In this document: piece by piece, positions 27,145 through 38,263 of the stretch
Layout: each line of letters begins with the position of its first letter
Position numbering within the stretch: the first letter of the stretch is position 1
From: Apostichopus japonicus
Lineage: Eukaryota; Echinodermata; Holothuroidea; Aspidochirotida; Stichopodidae
DNA length: 64,000 bases
Direction of reading: 5' to 3'
NCBI RefSeq assembly: GCF_037975245.1
Contig: NC_092581.1
Coordinates: 74,501 to 138,500, forward strand
Made by a program: the position numbers and the translations under genes
The notes under the pieces: model-generated
What the model was told of the DNA's origin: nothing
The model's input: only the letters and a program-made list of their open reading frames with translations
The model's database searches: none

Positions 27145-29200
27145 ACCTCGAGAGCGTGACGTATTTTGGATCGCGGGCTCGAGACCAGGTGGGGGCAGTT
27201 TGCTTTTGCCGCGATCTCGTACGGTCTCTGGAACTTTAAGTATTAGAAACGAACATAGATTTATATCAACTGCTGTCGTGGCGCGGTTGGTTGCTCTGTA
27301 CCTCGAGAGCGTGACGTATTTTGGATCGCGGGCTCGAGACCAGGTGGGGGCAGTTTGCTTTTGCCGCGATCTCATACGGTCTCTGGAACTTTAAGTATTA
27401 GAAACGAACATAGATTTATATCAACTGCTGTCGTGGCGCGGTTGGTTGTGCTCTGTACCTCGAGAGCGTGACGTATTTTGGATCGCGGGCTCGAGACCAG
27501 GTGGGGGCAGTTTGCTTTTGCCGCGATCTTATACGGTCTCTGGGAACTTTAAGTATTAGAAACGAACATAGATTTATATCAACTGCTGTCGTGGCGCGGT
27601 TGGTTGCTCTGTACCTCGAGAGCGTGACGTATTTTGGATCGCGGGCTCGAGACCAGCTGGGGGCAGTTTGCTTTTGCCGCGATCTGGTACGGTCTCTGGA
27701 ACTTTAAGTATTAGAAACGAACATAGATTTATATCAACTGCTGTCGTGGCGCGGTTGGTTGCTCTGTACCTCGAGAGCGTGACGATTTTTGGATCGCGGG
27801 CTCGAGACCAGGTGGGGGCAGTTTGCTTTTGCCGCGATCTTATACGGTCTCTGGGAACTTTAAGTATTAGAAACGAACATAGATTTATATCAACTGCTGT
27901 CGTGGCGCGGTTGGTTGCTCTGTACCTCGAGAGCGTGACGTATTTTGGATCGCGGGCTCGTGACCAGGTGGGGGCAGTTTGCTTTTGCCGCGATCTCATA
28001 CGGTCTCTGGGAACTTTAAGTATTAGAAACGAACATAGATTTATATCAACTCCTGTCGTGGCGCGGTTGGTTGCTCTGTAACTCGAGAGCTTGACGTATT
28101 TTGGATCGCGGGCTCGAGACCAGGTGGGGGCAGTTTGCTTTTGCCGCGATCTTATACGGTATCTGGGAACTTTAAGTATTAGAAACGAACATAGATTTAT
28201 ATCAACTGCTGTCGTGGCGCGGTTGGTTGCTCTGTACCTCGAGAGCGTGACGATTTTTGGATCGCGGGCTCGAGACCAGGTGGGGGCAGTTTGCTTTTGC
28301 CGCGATCTTGTACGGTCTCTGGAACTTTAAGTATTAGAAACGAACATAGATTTATATCAACTGCTGTCGTGGCGCGGTTGGTTGCTCTGTACCTCGAGAG
28401 CGTGACGTATTTTGGATCGCGGGCTCGTGACCAGGTGGGGGCAGTTTGCTTTTGCCGCGATCTTATACGGTCTCTGGGAACTTTAAGTATTAGAAACGAA
28501 CATAGATTTATATCAACTGCTGTCGTGGCGCGGTTGGTTGCTCTGTAACTCGAGAGCTTGACGTATTTTGGATCGCGGGCTCGAGACCAGGTGGGGGCAG
28601 TTTGCTTTTGCCGCGATCTTATACGGTATCTGGGAACTTTAAGTATTAGAAACGAACATAGATTTATATCAACTGCTGTCGTGGCGCGGTTGGTTGCTCT
28701 GTACCTCGAGAGCGTGACGTATTTTGGATCGCGGGCTCGAGACCAGGTGGGGGCAGTTTGCTTTTGCCGCGATCTCATACGGTCTCTTGAACTTTAAGTA
28801 TTAGAAACGAACATAGATTTATATCAACTGCTGTCGTGGCGCGGTTGGTTGCTCTGTACCTCGAGAGCGTGACGTATTTTGGATCGCGGGCTCGAGACCA
28901 GCTGGGGGCAGTTTGCTTTTGCCGCGATCTTATACGGTCTCTGGAACTTTAAGTATTAGAAACGAACATAGATTTATATCAACTGCTGTCGTGGCGCGGT
29001 TGGTTGCTCTGTACCTCGAGAGCGTGACGTATTTTGGATCGCGGGCTCGAGACCAGGTGGGGGCAGTTTGCTTTTGCCGCGATCTTATACGGTCTCTGGA
29101 ACTTTAAGTATTAGAAACGAACATAGATTTATATCAACTGCTGTCGTGGCGCGGTTGGTTGCTCTGTACCTCGAGAGCGTGACGTATTTTGGATCGCGGG
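27145..29200 (+). repeat. Array segment: mixed monomers
   Basis: About 27.2-27.75 kb closely resembles 32.96-33.5 kb and 41.5-42.07 kb, sharing GACCAGCTGGGG and CTGGTACGG in the same order. Two three-monomer modules at 28.09-28.33 and 28.56-28.80 kb are offset by 467 bp. One monomer near 28051 has ATCAACTCCTGTCG. No gene is seen. Confidence 0.75.
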
Positions 29201-29458
29201 CTCGAGACCAGGTGGGGGCAGTTTGCTTTTGCCGCGATCTCATACGGTCTCTGAGAACTTTAAGTATTAGAAACGAACATAGATTTATATCAACTGCTGT
29301 CGTTGCGCGGTTGGTTGCTCTGTACCTCGAGAGCGTGACGTATTTTGGATCGCGGGCTCGAGACCAGGTGGGGGCAGTTTGCTTTTGCCGCGATCTCATA
29401 CGGTCTCTGAGAACTTTAAGTATTAGAAACGAACATAGATTTATATCAACTGCTGTCG

Positions 29459-29470
29459 TGGCGCGGTTGG
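29459..29470 (+). promoter_or_regulatory. A-box-like element of a type-2 Pol III promoter (reference copy)
   Basis: The sequence is TGGCGCGGTTGG. Against the general tRNA-gene A-box pattern TRGCNNAGYNGG it matches everywhere except the seventh base, which is G instead of A. The same 12-mer occurs in nearly every monomer. In tRNA genes this box encodes positions 8-19, the D-arm region, and binds TFIIIC together with the B box. Whether it is active here is unknown. The match is to a degenerate pattern, so the order and spacing relative to the B-box-like element are what give it weight. Confidence 0.6.
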
Positions 29471-29472
29471 TT

Positions 29473-29490
29473 GCTCTGTACCTCGAGAGC
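29473..29490 (+). repeat. Small dyad GCTCT/AGAGC after the A box (reference copy)
   Basis: GCTCT at 29473-29477 can pair with AGAGC at 29486-29490 over an 8-base loop containing the first CTCGAG. It lies immediately after the A-box-like element, where a tRNA would have the 3' side of the D arm and the start of the anticodon arm. The pairing is not the canonical D-stem, so it may be chance or a secondary fold of a degenerate tRNA head. Confidence 0.4.
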
Positions 29491-29503
29491 GTGACGTATT
29501 TTG

Positions 29504-29551
29504 GATCGCGGGCTCGAGACCAGGTGGGGGCAGTTTGCTTTTGCCGCGATC
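29504..29551 (+). repeat. 8-bp inverted repeat bracketing the B box (reference copy)
   Basis: GATCGCGG at 29504-29511 is the exact reverse complement of CCGCGATC at 29544-29551. The arms are separated by 32 bp, and a G-U pair could add a ninth pair at the base of the stem. The loop holds most of the B-box-like element, the G5 run and a T4 tract. Both arms are well conserved across the array. In single-stranded DNA or RNA this would form a GC-rich hairpin; nothing in the sequence shows that it does. Confidence 0.7.
29511..29521 (+). promoter_or_regulatory. B-box-like element of a type-2 Pol III promoter (reference copy)
   Basis: The sequence is GGCTCGAGACC. It differs from the B-box consensus GGTTCGANNCC only at the third base (C for T), and five copies between 54.7 and 61.2 kb match it perfectly. 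It starts 40 bp after the end of the A-box-like element, inside the range seen for tRNA genes and tRNA-derived SINEs. The surrounding T-arm pairing is degenerate, with only some of the five T-stem pairs possible. This points to a decayed tRNA-related sequence rather than a functional tRNA gene. Confidence 0.62.
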
Positions 29552-30819
29552 TCATACGGTCTCTGAGAACTTTAAGTATTAGAAACGAACATAGATTTAT
29601 ATCAACTGCTGTCGTGGCGCGGTTGGTTGCTCTGTACCTCGAGAGCGTGACGTATTTTGGATCGCGGGCTCGAGACCAGGTGGGGGCAGTTTGCTTTTGC
29701 CGCGATCTCATACGGTCTCTGAGAACTTTAAGTATTAGAAACGAACATAGATTTATATCAACTGCTGTCGTGGCGCGGTTGGTTGCTCTGTACCTCGAGA
29801 GCGTGACGTATTTTGGATTGCGGGCTCGAGACCAGGTGGGGGCAGTTTGCTTTTGCCGCGATCTCATACGGTCTCTGAGAACTTTAAGTATTAGAAACGA
29901 ACATAGATTTATATCAACTGCTGTCGTGGCGCGGTTGGTTGCTCTGTACCTTGAGAGCGTGACGTATTTTGGATCGCGGGCTCGAGACCAGGTGGGGGCA
30001 GTTTGCTTATGCCGCGATCTCATACGGTCTCTGAGAACTTTAAGTATTAGAAACGAACATAGATTTATATCAACTGCTGTCGTGGCGCGGTTGGTTGTGC
30101 TCTGTACCTCGAGAGCGTGACGTATTTTGGATCGCGGGCTCGAGACCAGGTGGGGGCAGTTTGCTTTTGCCTCGATCTCATACGGTCTCTGGAACTTTAA
30201 GTATTAGAAACGAACATAGATTTATATCAACTGCTGTCGTGGCGCGGTTGGTTGCTCTGTACCTCGAGAGCGTGACGTATTTTGGATCGCGGGCTCGAGA
30301 CCAGGTGGGGGCAGTTTGCTTTTGCCTCGATCTCATACGGTCTCTGGAACTTTAAGTATTAGAAACGAACATAGATTTATATCAACTGCTGTCGTGGCGC
30401 GGTTGGTTGCTCTGTACCTCGAGAGCGTGACGTATTTTGGATCGCGGGCTCGAGACCAGGTGGGGGCAGTTTGCTTTTGCCGCGATCTCGTACGGTCTCT
30501 AACTTTAAGTATTAGAAACGAACATAGATTTATATCAACTGCTGTCGTGGCGCGGTTGGTTGCTCTGTACCTCGAGAGCGTGACGTATTTTGGATAGCGG
30601 GCTCGAGACCAGGTGGGGGCAGTTTGCTTTTGCCGCGATCTCGTACGGTCTCTGGAACTTTAAGTATTAGAAACGAACATAGATTTATATCAACTGCTGT
30701 CGTGGCGCGGTTGGTTGCTCTGTACCTCGAGAGCGTGACGTATTTTGGATCGCGGGCTCGAGACCAGGTGGGGGCAGTTTGCTTTTGCCGCGATCTCATA
30801 CGGTCTCTGGAACTTTAAG

Positions 30820-33723
30820 TATTAGAAACGAACATAGATTTATATCAACTGCTGTCGTGGCGCGGTTGGTTGCTCTGTACCTCGAGAGCGTGACGATTTT
30901 TGGATCGCGGGCTCGAGACCAGGTGGGGGCAGTTTGCTTTTGCCGCGATCTCATACGGTCTCTGGAACTTTAAGTATTAGAAACGAACATAGATTTATAT
31001 CAACTGCTGTCGTGGCGCGGTTGGTTGCTCTGTACCTCGAGAGCGTAACGATTTTTGGATCGCGGGCTCGAGACCAGGTGGGGGCAGTTTGCTTTTGCCG
31101 CGATCTTATACGGTCTCTGGAACTTTAAGTATTAGAAACGAACATAGATTTATATCAACTGCTGTCGTGGCGCGGTTGGTTGCTCTGTACCTCGAGAGCG
31201 TAACGATTTTTGGATCGCGGGCTCGAGACCAGGTGGGGGCAGTTTGCTTTTGCCGCGATCTGGTACGGTCTCTGGGAACTTTAAGTATTAGAAACGAACA
31301 TAGATTTATATCAACTGCTGTCGTGGCGCGGTTGGTTGCTCTGTACCTCGAGAGCGTGACGTATTTTGGATCGCGGGCTCGAGACCAGGTGGGGGCAGTT
31401 TGCTTTTGCCGCGATCTTGTACGGTCTCTGGGAACTTTAAGTATTAGAAACGAACATAGATTTATATCAACTGCTGTCGTGGCGCGGTTGGTTGCTCTGT
31501 AACTCGAGAGCGTGACGTATTTTGGATCGCGGGCTCGAGACCAGGTGGGGGCAGTTTGCTTTTGCCGCGATCTCGTACGGTCTCTGGAACTTTAAGTATT
31601 AGAAACGAACATAGATTTATATCAACTGCTGTCGTGGCGCGGTTGGTTGCTCTGTACCTCGAGAGCGTGACGTATTTTGGATCGCGGGCTCGAGACCAGG
31701 TGGGGGCAGTTTGCTTTTGCCGCGATCTTGTACGGTCTCTGGAACTTTAAGTATTAGAAACGAACATAGATTTATATCAACTGCTGTCGTGGCGCGGTTG
31801 GTTGTGCTCTGTACCTCGAGAGCGTGACGTATTTTGGATCGCGGGCTCGAGACCAGGTGGGGGCAGTTTGCTTTTGCCGCGATCTTATACGGTCTCTGGA
31901 ACTTTAAGTATTAGAAACGAACATAGATTTATATCAACTGCTGTCGTGGCGCGGTTGGTTGTGCTCTGTACCTCGAGAGCGTGACGTATTTTGGATCGCG
32001 GGCTCGAGACCAGGTGGGGGCAGTTTGCTTTTGCCGCGATCTCATACGGTCTCTGGGAACTTTAAGTATTAGAAACGAACATAGATTTATATCAACTGCT
32101 GTCGTGGCGCGGTTGGTTGCTCTGTACCTCGAGAGCGTGACGTATTTTGGATCGCGGGCTCGAGACCAGGTGGGGGCAGTTTGCTTTTGCCTCGATCTCA
32201 TACGGTCTCTGGAACTTTAAGTATTAGAAACGAACATAGATTTATATCAACTGCTGTCGTGGCGCGGTTGGTTGCTCTGTAACTCGAGAGCGTGACGTAT
32301 TTTGGATCGCGGGCTCGAGACCAGGTGGGGGCAGTTTGCTTTTGCCGCGATCTCGTACGGTCTCTGGAACTTTAAGTATTAGAAACGAACATAGATTTAT
32401 ATCAACTGCTGTCGTGGCGCGGTTGGTTGCTCTGTACCTCGAGAGCGTGACGTATTTTGGATCGCGGGCTCGAGACCAGGTGGGGGCAGTTTGCTTTTGC
32501 CGCGATCTCGTACGGTCTCTGGAACTTTAAGTATTAGAAACGAACATAGATTTATATCAACTGCTGTCGTGGCGCGGTTGGTTGCTCTGTACCTCGAGAG
32601 CGTGACGTATTTTGGATCGCGGGCTCGAGACCAGGTGGGGGCAGTTTGCTTTTGACGCGATCTCATACGGTCTCTGGAACTTTAAGTATTAGAAACGAAC
32701 ATAGATTTATATCAACTGCTGTCGTGGCGCGGTTGGTTGCTCTGTACCTCGAGAGCGTGACGTATTTTGGATCGCGGGCTCGAGACCAGGTGGGGGCAGT
32801 TTGCTTTTGCCGCGATCTGGTACGGTCTCTGGGAACTTTAAGTATTAGAAACGAACATAGATTTATATCAACTGCTGTCGTGGCGCGGTTGGTTGCTCTG
32901 TAACTCGAGAGCGTGACGTATTTTGGATCGCGGGCTCGAGACCAGGTGGGGGCAGTTTGCTTTTGCCGCGATCTCGTACGGTCTCTGGAACTTTAAGTAT
33001 TAGAAACGAACATAGATTTATATCAACTGCTGTCGTGGCGCGGTTGGTTGCTCTGTACCTCGAGAGCGTGACGTATTTTGGATCGCGGGCTCGAGACCAG
33101 GTGGGGGCAGTTTGCTTTTGCCGCGATCTCATACGGTCTCTGGAACTTTAAGTATTAGAAACGAACATAGATTTATATCAACTGCTGTCGTGGCGCGGTT
33201 GGTTGTGCTCTGTACCTCGAGAGCGTGACGTATTTTGGATCGCGGGCTCGAGACCAGGTGGGGGCAGTTTGCTTTTGCCGCGATCTTATACGGTCTCTGG
33301 GAACTTTAAGTATTAGAAACGAACATAGATTTATATCAACTGCTGTCGTGGCGCGGTTGGTTGCTCTGTACCTCGAGAGCGTGACGTATTTTGGATCGCG
33401 GGCTCGAGACCAGCTGGGGGCAGTTTGCTTTTGCCGCGATCTGGTACGGTCTCTGGAACTTTAAGTATTAGAAACGAACATAGATTTATATCAACTGCTG
33501 TCGTGGCGCGGTTGGTTGCTCTGTACCTCGAGAGCGTGACGTATTTTGGATCGCGGGCTCGAGACCAGGTGGGGGCAGTTTGCTTTTGCCGCGATCTCGT
33601 ACGGTCTCTGGAACTTTAAGTATTAGAAACGAACATAGATTTATATCAACTGCTGTCGTGGCGCGGTTGGTTGCTCTGTACCTCGAGAGCGTGACGTATT
33701 TTGGATCGCCGGCTCGAGACCAG
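30820..33723 (+). repeat. Duplicated segment G copy 1 (partner 39382-42285)
   Basis: About 2.9 kb recurs at an offset of 8562 bp (55 monomers), the longest range seen for a block of this length. The order of 155- and 156-bp units and of CTCGTA, CTTGTA, CTGGTA, CTCATA and CCTCGATC variants is the same in both copies, including the unique TTTTGACGCGATC (32651 and 41213) and GATCGCCGGCTC near the right end. A difference is CTCATA at 32041 versus CTTATA at 40603. The right end is where 42287 has GTGGGGCAG and 33725 has GTGGGGGCAG. Confidence 0.85.
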
Positions 33724-34058
33724 GTGGGGGCAGTTTGCTTTTGCCGCGATCTGGTACGGTCTCTGGAACTTTAAGTATTAGAAACGAACATAGATTTATA
33801 TCAACTGCTGTCGTGGCGCGGTTGGTTGCTCTGTACCTCGAGAGCGTGACGTATTTTGGATCGCGGGCTCGAGACCAGGTGGGGGCAGTTTGCTTTTGCC
33901 GCGATCTTATACGGTCTCAGGGAACTTTAAGTATTAGAAACGAACATAGATTTATATCAACTGCTGTCGTGGCGCGGTTGGTTGCTCTGTACCTCGAGAG
34001 TGTGACGTATTTTGGATCGCGGGCTCGAGACCAGGTGGGGGCAGTTTGCTTTTGCCGC
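33150..34058 (+). repeat. Duplicated segment H copy 1 (partner 35174-36082)
   Basis: Matches 35174-36082 at an offset of 2024 bp (13 monomers). Shared markers in order are GACCAGCTGGGG, GATCGCCGGCTC, GGTCTCAGGGAAC and CGAGAGTGTGACG. A difference is GGATCGCGGG near 33861 versus GGATCCCGGG near 35883. The right end is at GCCGCTATCTGG (34059), which the partner lacks. Confidence 0.82.
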
Positions 34059-35228
34059 TATCTGGTACGGTCTATGGAACTTTAAGTATTAGAAACGAAC
34101 ATAGATTTATATCAACTGCTGTCGTGGCGCGGTTGGTTGCTCTGTACCTCGAGAGCGTGACGTATTTTGGATCGCGGGCTCGAGACCAGGTGGGGGCAGT
34201 TTGCTTTTGCCGCGATCTCGTACGGTCTCTGGAACTTTAAGTATTAGAAACGAACATAGATTTATATCAACTGCTGTCGTGGCGCGGTTGGTTGCTCTGT
34301 ACCTCGAGAGCGTGACGTATTTTGGATCGCGGGCTCGAGACCAGGTGGGGGCAGTTTGCTTTTGCCGCGATCTTCTACGGTCTCTGGGAACTTTAAGTAT
34401 TAGAAACGAACATAGATTTATATCAACTGCTGTCGTGGCGCGGTTGGTTGCTCTGTACCTCGAGAGCGTGACGTATTTTGGATCGCGGGCTCGAGACCAG
34501 GTGGGAGCAGTTTGCTTTTGCCGCGATCTTATACGGTCTCTGGGAACTTTAAGTATTAGAAACGAACATAGATTTATATCAACTGCTGTCGTGGCGCGGT
34601 TGGTTGCTCTGTACCTCGAGAGCGTGACGTATTTTGGATCGCGGGCTCGAGACCAGGTGGGGGCAGTTTGCTTTTGCCGCGATCTTATACGGTCTCTGGG
34701 AACTTTAAGTATTCGAAACGAACATAGATTTATATCAACTGCTGTCGTGGCGCGGTTGGTTGCTCTAAACCTCGAGAGCGTGACGTATTTTGGATCGCGG
34801 GCTCGAGACCAGGTGGGGGCAGTTTGCTTTTGCCGCGATCTCATACGGTCTCTGGGAACTTTAAGTATTAGAAACGAACATAGATTTATATCAACTGCTG
34901 TCGTGGCGCGGTTGGTTGCTCTGTACCTCGAGAGCGTGACGTATTTTGGATCGCGGGCTCGAGACCAGGTGGGGGCAGTTTGCTTTTGCCGCGATCTCGT
35001 ACGGTCTCTGGAACTTTAAGTATTAGAAACGAACATAGATTTATATCAACTGCTGTCGTGGCGCGGTTGGTTGCTCTGTACCTCGAGAGCGTGACGATTT
35101 TTGGATCGCGGGCTCGAGACCAGGTGGGGGCAGTTTGCTTTTGCCGCGATCTCATACGGTCTCTGGATACTTTAAGTATTAGAAACGAACATAGATTTAT
35201 ATCAACTGCTGTCGTGGCGCGGTTGGTT
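34059..35228 (+). repeat. Duplicated segment I copy 1 (partners 38264-39433 and ~44490-45659)
   Basis: Matches at offsets of 4205 bp (27 monomers) and 10431 bp. Shared rare markers in order are CTTCTACGG, GGTGGGAGCAG, GTATTCGAAACG, GCTCTAAACCTCGAG and GGATACTTTAAG. The CTCTAAACC monomer is found only in these three places. The right limit is where this copy has GGTTGTGCTC and the second has GGTTGCTC. Confidence 0.85.
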
Positions 35229-36082
35229 GTGCTCTGTACCTCGAGAGCGTGACGTATTTTGGATCGCGGGCTCGAGACCAGGTGGGGGCAGTTTGCTTTT
35301 GCCGCGATCTTATACGGTCTCTGGGAACTTTAAGTATTAGAAACGAACATAGATTTATATCAACTGCTGTCGTGGCGCGGTTGGTTGCTCTGTACCTCGA
35401 GAGCGTGACGTATTTTGGATCGCGGGCTCGAGACCAGCTGGGGGCAGTTTGCTTTTGCCGCGATCTGGTACGGTCTCTGGAACTTTAAGTATTAGAAACG
35501 AACATAGATTTATATCAACTGCTGTCGTGGCGCGGTTGGTTGCTCTGTACCTCGAGAGCGTGACGTATTTTGGATCGCGGGCTCGAGACCAGGTGGGGGC
35601 AGTTTGCTTTTGCCGCGATCTCGTACGGTCTCTGGAACTTTAAGTATTAGAAACGAACATAGATTTATATCAACTGCTGTCGTGGCGCGGTTGGTTGCTC
35701 TGTACCTCGAGAGCGTGACGTATTTTGGATCGCCGGCTCGAGACCAGGTGGGGGCAGTTTGCTTTTGCCGCGATCTGGTACGGTCTCTGGAACTTTAAGT
35801 ATTAGAAACGAACATAGATTTATATCAACTGCTGTCGTGGCGCGGTTGGTTGCTCTGTACCTCGAGAGCGTGACGTATTTTGGATCCCGGGCTCGAGACC
35901 AGGTGGGGGCAGTTTGCTTTTGCCGCGATCTTATACGGTCTCAGGGAACTTTAAGTATTAGAAACGAACATAGATTTATATCAACTGCTGTCGTGGCGCG
36001 GTTGGTTGCTCTGTACCTCGAGAGTGTGACGTATTTTGGATCGCGGGCTCGAGACCAGGTGGGGGCAGTTTGCTTTTGCCGC
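35174..36082 (+). repeat. Duplicated segment H copy 2 (partner 33150-34058)
   Basis: Second copy. It is followed at about 36.08 kb by a run of T5-spacer monomers that the first copy lacks, so the duplication junction lies close to a monomer boundary. Confidence 0.82.
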
Positions 36083-37199
36083 GATCTCATACGGTCTCTG
36101 GAACTTTAAGTATTAGAAACGAACATAGATTTATATCAACTGCTGTCGTGGCGCGGTTGGTTGCTCTGTACCTCGAGAGCGTGACGATTTTTGGATCGCG
36201 GGCTCGAGACCAGGTGGGGGCAGTTTGCTTTTGCCGCGATCTCATACGGTCTCTGGAACTTTAAGTATTAGAAACGAACATAGATTTATATCAACTGCTG
36301 TCGTGGCGCGGTTGGTTGCTCTGTACCTCGAGAGCGTAACGATTTTTGGATCGCGGGCTCGAGACCAGGTGGGGGCAGTTTGCTTTTGCCGCGATCTCAT
36401 ACGGTCTCTGGGAACTTTAAGTATTAGAAACGAACATAGATTTATATCAACTGCTGTCGTGGCGCGGTTGGTTGCTCTGTACCTCGAGAGCGTAACGATT
36501 TTTGGATCGCGGGCTCGAGACCAGGTGGGGGCAGTTTGCTTTTGCCGCGATCTGGTACGGTCTCTGGGAACTTTAAGTATTAGAAACGAACATAGATTTA
36601 TATCAACTGCTGTCGTGGCGCGGTTGGTTGCTCTGTACCTCGAGAGCGTGACGTATTTTGGATCGCGTGCTCGAGACCAGGTGGGGGCAGTTTGCTTTTG
36701 CCGCGATCTTGTACGGTCTCTGGGAACTTTAAGTATTAGAAACGAACATAGATTTATATCAACTGCTGTCGTGGCGCGGTTGGTTGCTCTGTACCTCGAG
36801 AGCGTGACGTATTTTGGATCGCGGGCTCGAGACCAGGTGGGGGCAGTTTGCTTTTGCCGCGATCTCATACGGTCTCTGGAACTTTAAGTATTAGAAACGA
36901 ACATAGATTTATATCAACTGCTGTCGTGGCGCGGTTGGTTGCTCTGTAACTCGAGAGCGTGACGTATTTTGGATCGCGGGCTCGAGACCAGGTGGGGGCA
37001 GTTTGCTTTTGCCGCGATCTTATACGGTCTCTGGGAACTTTAAGTATTAGAAACGAACATAGATTTGTATCAACTGCTGTCGTGGCGCGGTTGGTTGCTC
37101 TGTAACTCGAGAGCGTGACGTATTTTGGATCGCGGGCTCGAGACCAGGTGGGGGCAGTTTGCTTTTGCCGCGATCTTATACGGTCTCTGGAACTTTAAG
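36083..37199 (+). repeat. Array segment: T5-spacer run, related to 42.45-43.27 kb
   Basis: Successive monomers carry GTGACGATTTTTGG or GTAACGATTTTTGG (near 36182, 36337 and 36492), followed by CTGGTACGG and CTTGTACGG units. The same order is seen at 42.45-43.1 kb at offsets of 6382 and then 6227 bp, showing loss of one monomer. A copy near 37068 has AGATTTGTATC. Confidence 0.78.
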
Positions 37200-38263
37200 T
37201 ATTAGAAACGAACATAGATTTATATCAACTGCTGTCGTGGCGCGGTTGGTTGTGATCTGTAACTCGAGAGCTTGACGTATTTTGGATCCCGGGCTCGAGA
37301 CCAGGTGGGGGCAGTTTGCTTTTGCCGCGATCTTATACGGTCTCTTGAAACTTTAAGTATTAGAAACGAACATAGATTTATATCAACTGCTGTCGTGGCG
37401 CGGTTGGTTGCTCTGTACCTCGAGAGCGTGACGTATTTTGGATCGCGGGCTCGAGAACAGGTGGGGGCAGTTTGCTTTTGCCGCGATCTCATACGGTCTC
37501 TGAGAACTTTAAGTATTAGAAACGAACATAGATTTATATCAACTGCTGTCGTGGCGCGGTTGGTTGCTCTGTACCTCGAGAGCGTGACGTATTTTGGATC
37601 GCGGGCTCGAGACCAGGTGGGGGCAGTTTGCTTTTGCCGCGATCTTATACGGTCTCTGGGAAATTTAAGTATTAGAAACGAACATAGATTTATATCAACT
37701 GCTGTCGTGGCGCGGTTGGTTGCTCTGTACCTCGAGAGCGTGACGTATTTTGGATCGCGGGCTCGAGACCAGGTGGGGGCAGTTTGCTTTTGCCGCGATC
37801 TCATACGGTCTCTGGGAACTTTAAGTATTAGAAACGAACATAGATTTATATCAACTGCTGTCGTGGCGCGGTTGGTTGCTCTGTACCTCGAGAGCGTGAC
37901 GTATTTTGGATCGCGGGCTCGAGACCAGGTGGGGGCAGTTTGCTTTTGCCGCGATCTCATACGGTCTCTGGAACTTTAAGTATTAGAAACGAACATAGAT
38001 TTATATCAACTGCTGTCGTGGCGCGGTTGGTTGCTCTGTACCTCGAGAGCGTGACGTATTTTGGATCGCGGGCTCGAGACCAGGTGGGGGCAGTTTGCTT
38101 TTGCCGCGATCTTATACGGTCTCAGGGAACATTAAGTATTAGAAACGAACATAGATTTATATCAACTGCTGTCGTGGCGCGGTTGGTTGCTCTGTAACTC
38201 GAGAGCGTGACGTATTTTGGATCGCGGGCTCGAGACCAGGTGGGGGCAGTTTGCTTTTGCCGC
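37200..38263 (+). repeat. Duplicated segment J copy 1 (partners ~43271-44179 and ~46545-47600)
   Basis: Module marked by GGTTGTGATCTG, GGATCCCGGG, GGTCTCTTGAAAC, CTCGAGAACAGG, TCTGAGAAC and GGGAAATTTAAG in that order. The copy at 43.3 kb lies at an offset of 6071 bp, which becomes 5916 bp further on, so one 155-bp monomer was lost or gained between the copies. Confidence 0.82.

Larger units (their letters stand above)
29358..29513 (+). repeat. Reference 156-bp satellite monomer
   Basis: This copy lies in the most homogeneous stretch of the array and serves as the coordinate frame for the other entries. Monomer position 1 is the T of TCGAGACC. Positions 11-20 are the G-rich GTGGGGGCAG; 26-29 are a T4 run; 31-38 are CCGCGATC. 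Positions 56-98 are an A/T-rich stretch including TTTAAGTATTAG and TTTATATC. The A-box-like element is at 102-113, the first CTCGAG at 125-130, a second T4 run at 142-145 and GATCGCGG at 147-154. The B-box-like element runs from 154 into position 8 of the next unit. Neighbouring copies begin at 29514, 29670, 29826 and 29982, exactly 156 bp apart. The start point is arbitrary because the array is circularly permutable. Confidence 0.95.
29202..30139 (+). repeat. Homogeneous run of six 156-158-bp monomers
   Basis: Consecutive units all carry CTCATACGGTCTCTGAGAAC and differ from one another by only about one base each: GTCGTTGCG near 29303, GGATTGCGG near 29818, ACCTTGAGAG near 29951, GCTTATGCC near 30008. 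The first five unit starts are exactly 156 bp apart (29202, 29358, 29514, 29670, 29826, 29982); the last is 158 bp through a GTGCTC gain. This looks like a recent single-monomer amplification rather than a multi-monomer duplication. Confidence 0.85.

Noticed and set aside
29368-29377. G-quadruplex at GTGGGGGCAG
   Set aside because: There is a single G5 run per monomer with no nearby G-runs, so an intramolecular quadruplex is not expected.
29417-29440. CENP-B box
   Set aside because: The reverse strand of AAACGAACAT gives ATGTTCGTTT, resembling the first half of the box, but the required A and CGGG positions are absent.
29459-29521. Functional tRNA gene in each monomer
   Set aside because: The D-stem is incomplete, the T-stem pairs poorly, and no acceptor stem or credible anticodon arm can be drawn. 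Only the promoter-like boxes are retained, so I call it tRNA-like, not tRNA.
29500-29530. 5S rRNA origin of the monomer
   Set aside because: TTGGAT, GAGACC and TGGG occur in the same order as in the 5S internal control region, but with a 9-bp gap in between and no wider similarity. The tRNA-type A/B box pair fits better.
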